This document shows positions 7,264 through 7,606 of a DNA stretch of 7,606 nucleotides, in pieces. The position numbers and the translations under genes were made by a program. Every line of letters starts with the position of its first letter. The first letter of the stretch is position 1. The stretch comes from Alphaproteobacteria bacterium. Its GTDB lineage: Bacteria > Pseudomonadota > Alphaproteobacteria > Micavibrionales > Micavibrionaceae. The notes below the pieces were generated by a model. That model did no database searches. It was not told where the DNA came from and saw only the letters and a list, made by a program, of their open reading frames with translations. Location: positions 1 through 7,606 of the forward strand of contig JAUICS010000053.1 in assembly GCA_030427765.1 (NCBI GenBank), in the 5' to 3' direction.

Positions 7264-7606
7264 TAACTCGTTTTGTTGCATACGTTCTCGCCGCAGTAAT
7301 TTTGTTGTCTTCACATGGTGTGCATGCCGCAGGCGAAGCAAAACATCCACATGCACAGGACTGGTCGTTTAGCGGTATGTTTGGTGTCTATGACAAGGCT
7401 TCGCTTCAGCGTGGTTTTCAGGTGTATAAACAAGTATGTGCCACGTGCCATAGTATGAGACATATTTATTACCGTAATCTGAGTGAAATCGGCTATAACG
7501 AAGCGGAAGTGAAGGCGATTGCATCACAATACACCGTTATGGACGGTCCGGGTGAAGACGGTGAAATGTATGAGCGTCCGGCATTGCCGTCAGATAGATT
7601 TGTATC
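7260..7606 (+). CDS. petC: Cytochrome c1 subunit of the bc1 complex (3' end cut by window)
   Basis: The first 115 codons are visible. Cytochrome c1 accepts electrons from the Rieske protein and passes them to soluble or membrane cytochrome c in the periplasm. The ATG at 7260 overlaps the petB stop (ATGA) and has GGGAGA (7248-7253) six bases upstream. Residues 1-23 are a Sec signal peptide: a single Arg, a hydrophobic core, and VHA before a likely cleavage near Ala23. The heme attachment motif is CATCH, Cys60-Ala-Thr-Cys63-His64 (7437-7451), followed by [10 protein letters not shown], typical of c1. The later [11 protein letters not shown] fits the conserved RPA-x-x-SD stretch of the family. 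The expected methionine heme ligand and C-terminal anchor helix lie beyond the window. The gene is separate from cytochrome b, unlike the fused fbcH of Bradyrhizobium. Confidence 0.96.
   Translation, partial: MITRFVAYVLAAVILLSSHGVHAAGEAKHPHAQDWSFSGMFGVYDKASLQRGFQVYKQVCATCHSMRHIYYRNLSEIGYNEAEVKAIASQYTVMDGPGEDGEMYERPALPSDRFV

Noticed and set aside
7178..7372. A 64-codon plus-strand frame across the petB/petC junction
   Set aside because: It is out of frame with both genes. The petC reading frame starting at 7260 has the signal peptide and the CATCH heme motif.
1..7606. Search for an accessory system (defence genes, CRISPR, insertion sequence, phage, toxin-antitoxin)
   Set aside because: Nearly all of the window is covered by intact housekeeping genes with family motifs, and no direct-repeat array, transposase, integrase or small paired genes are visible.

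Overview
The window looks like ordinary chromosomal DNA from an aerobic alphaproteobacterium. The evidence is a three-subunit cytochrome bc1 operon with separate Rieske, cytochrome b and cytochrome c1 genes, an alphaproteobacterial-style topoisomerase I with one zinc ribbon and a lysine-rich tail, a DprA with a C-terminal winged helix, and an oxygen-dependent HemF. Cytochrome b heme-ligand positions are offset by one residue from those I recall for Rhodobacter capsulatus. Base composition is intermediate and similar across all genes. I could not place the genus. I see no mobile element, CRISPR array, tRNA, rRNA or phage gene.

Region 1 (1-3710, plus strand) is a probable operon: the last codons of what is probably plsY, then dprA (58-1245, sharing an ATGA overlap with the upstream gene), then topA (best start TTG at 1281, to 3710). 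It joins phospholipid synthesis, single-stranded DNA handling and DNA supercoiling, a common alphaproteobacterial neighbourhood. topA meets hemF tail to tail, with 18 bases between stop codons and no recognisable terminator.

Region 2 (3729-5136, minus strand) is a two-gene unit transcribed leftward: trmL (tRNA wobble-position 2'-O-methyltransferase), then hemF (aerobic coproporphyrinogen III oxidase), 10 bases apart. hemF carries an unusual QAKN triplet repeat at its N-terminus.

Region 3 (5137-5362) is the divergent intergenic region between trmL and petA. It is AT-rich towards petA and contains a perfect 16-base palindrome (5272-5287) and a second, imperfect inverted repeat (5223-5259). It probably holds the promoters for both directions and is the least explained part of the window.

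Region 4 (5363-7606, plus strand) is petA-petB-petC, the cytochrome bc1 complex: Tat-exported Rieske protein, eight-helix cytochrome b, and the first 115 residues of cytochrome c1, cut by the window end. The complex passes electrons from quinol to cytochrome c and pumps protons. It needs two b hemes and one c heme, so a heme biosynthesis gene in the divergent unit is functionally coherent. I found no evidence of a new biological system. The best leads are the palindrome, the FNR-like dyad between petA and petB, and the hemF repeat.
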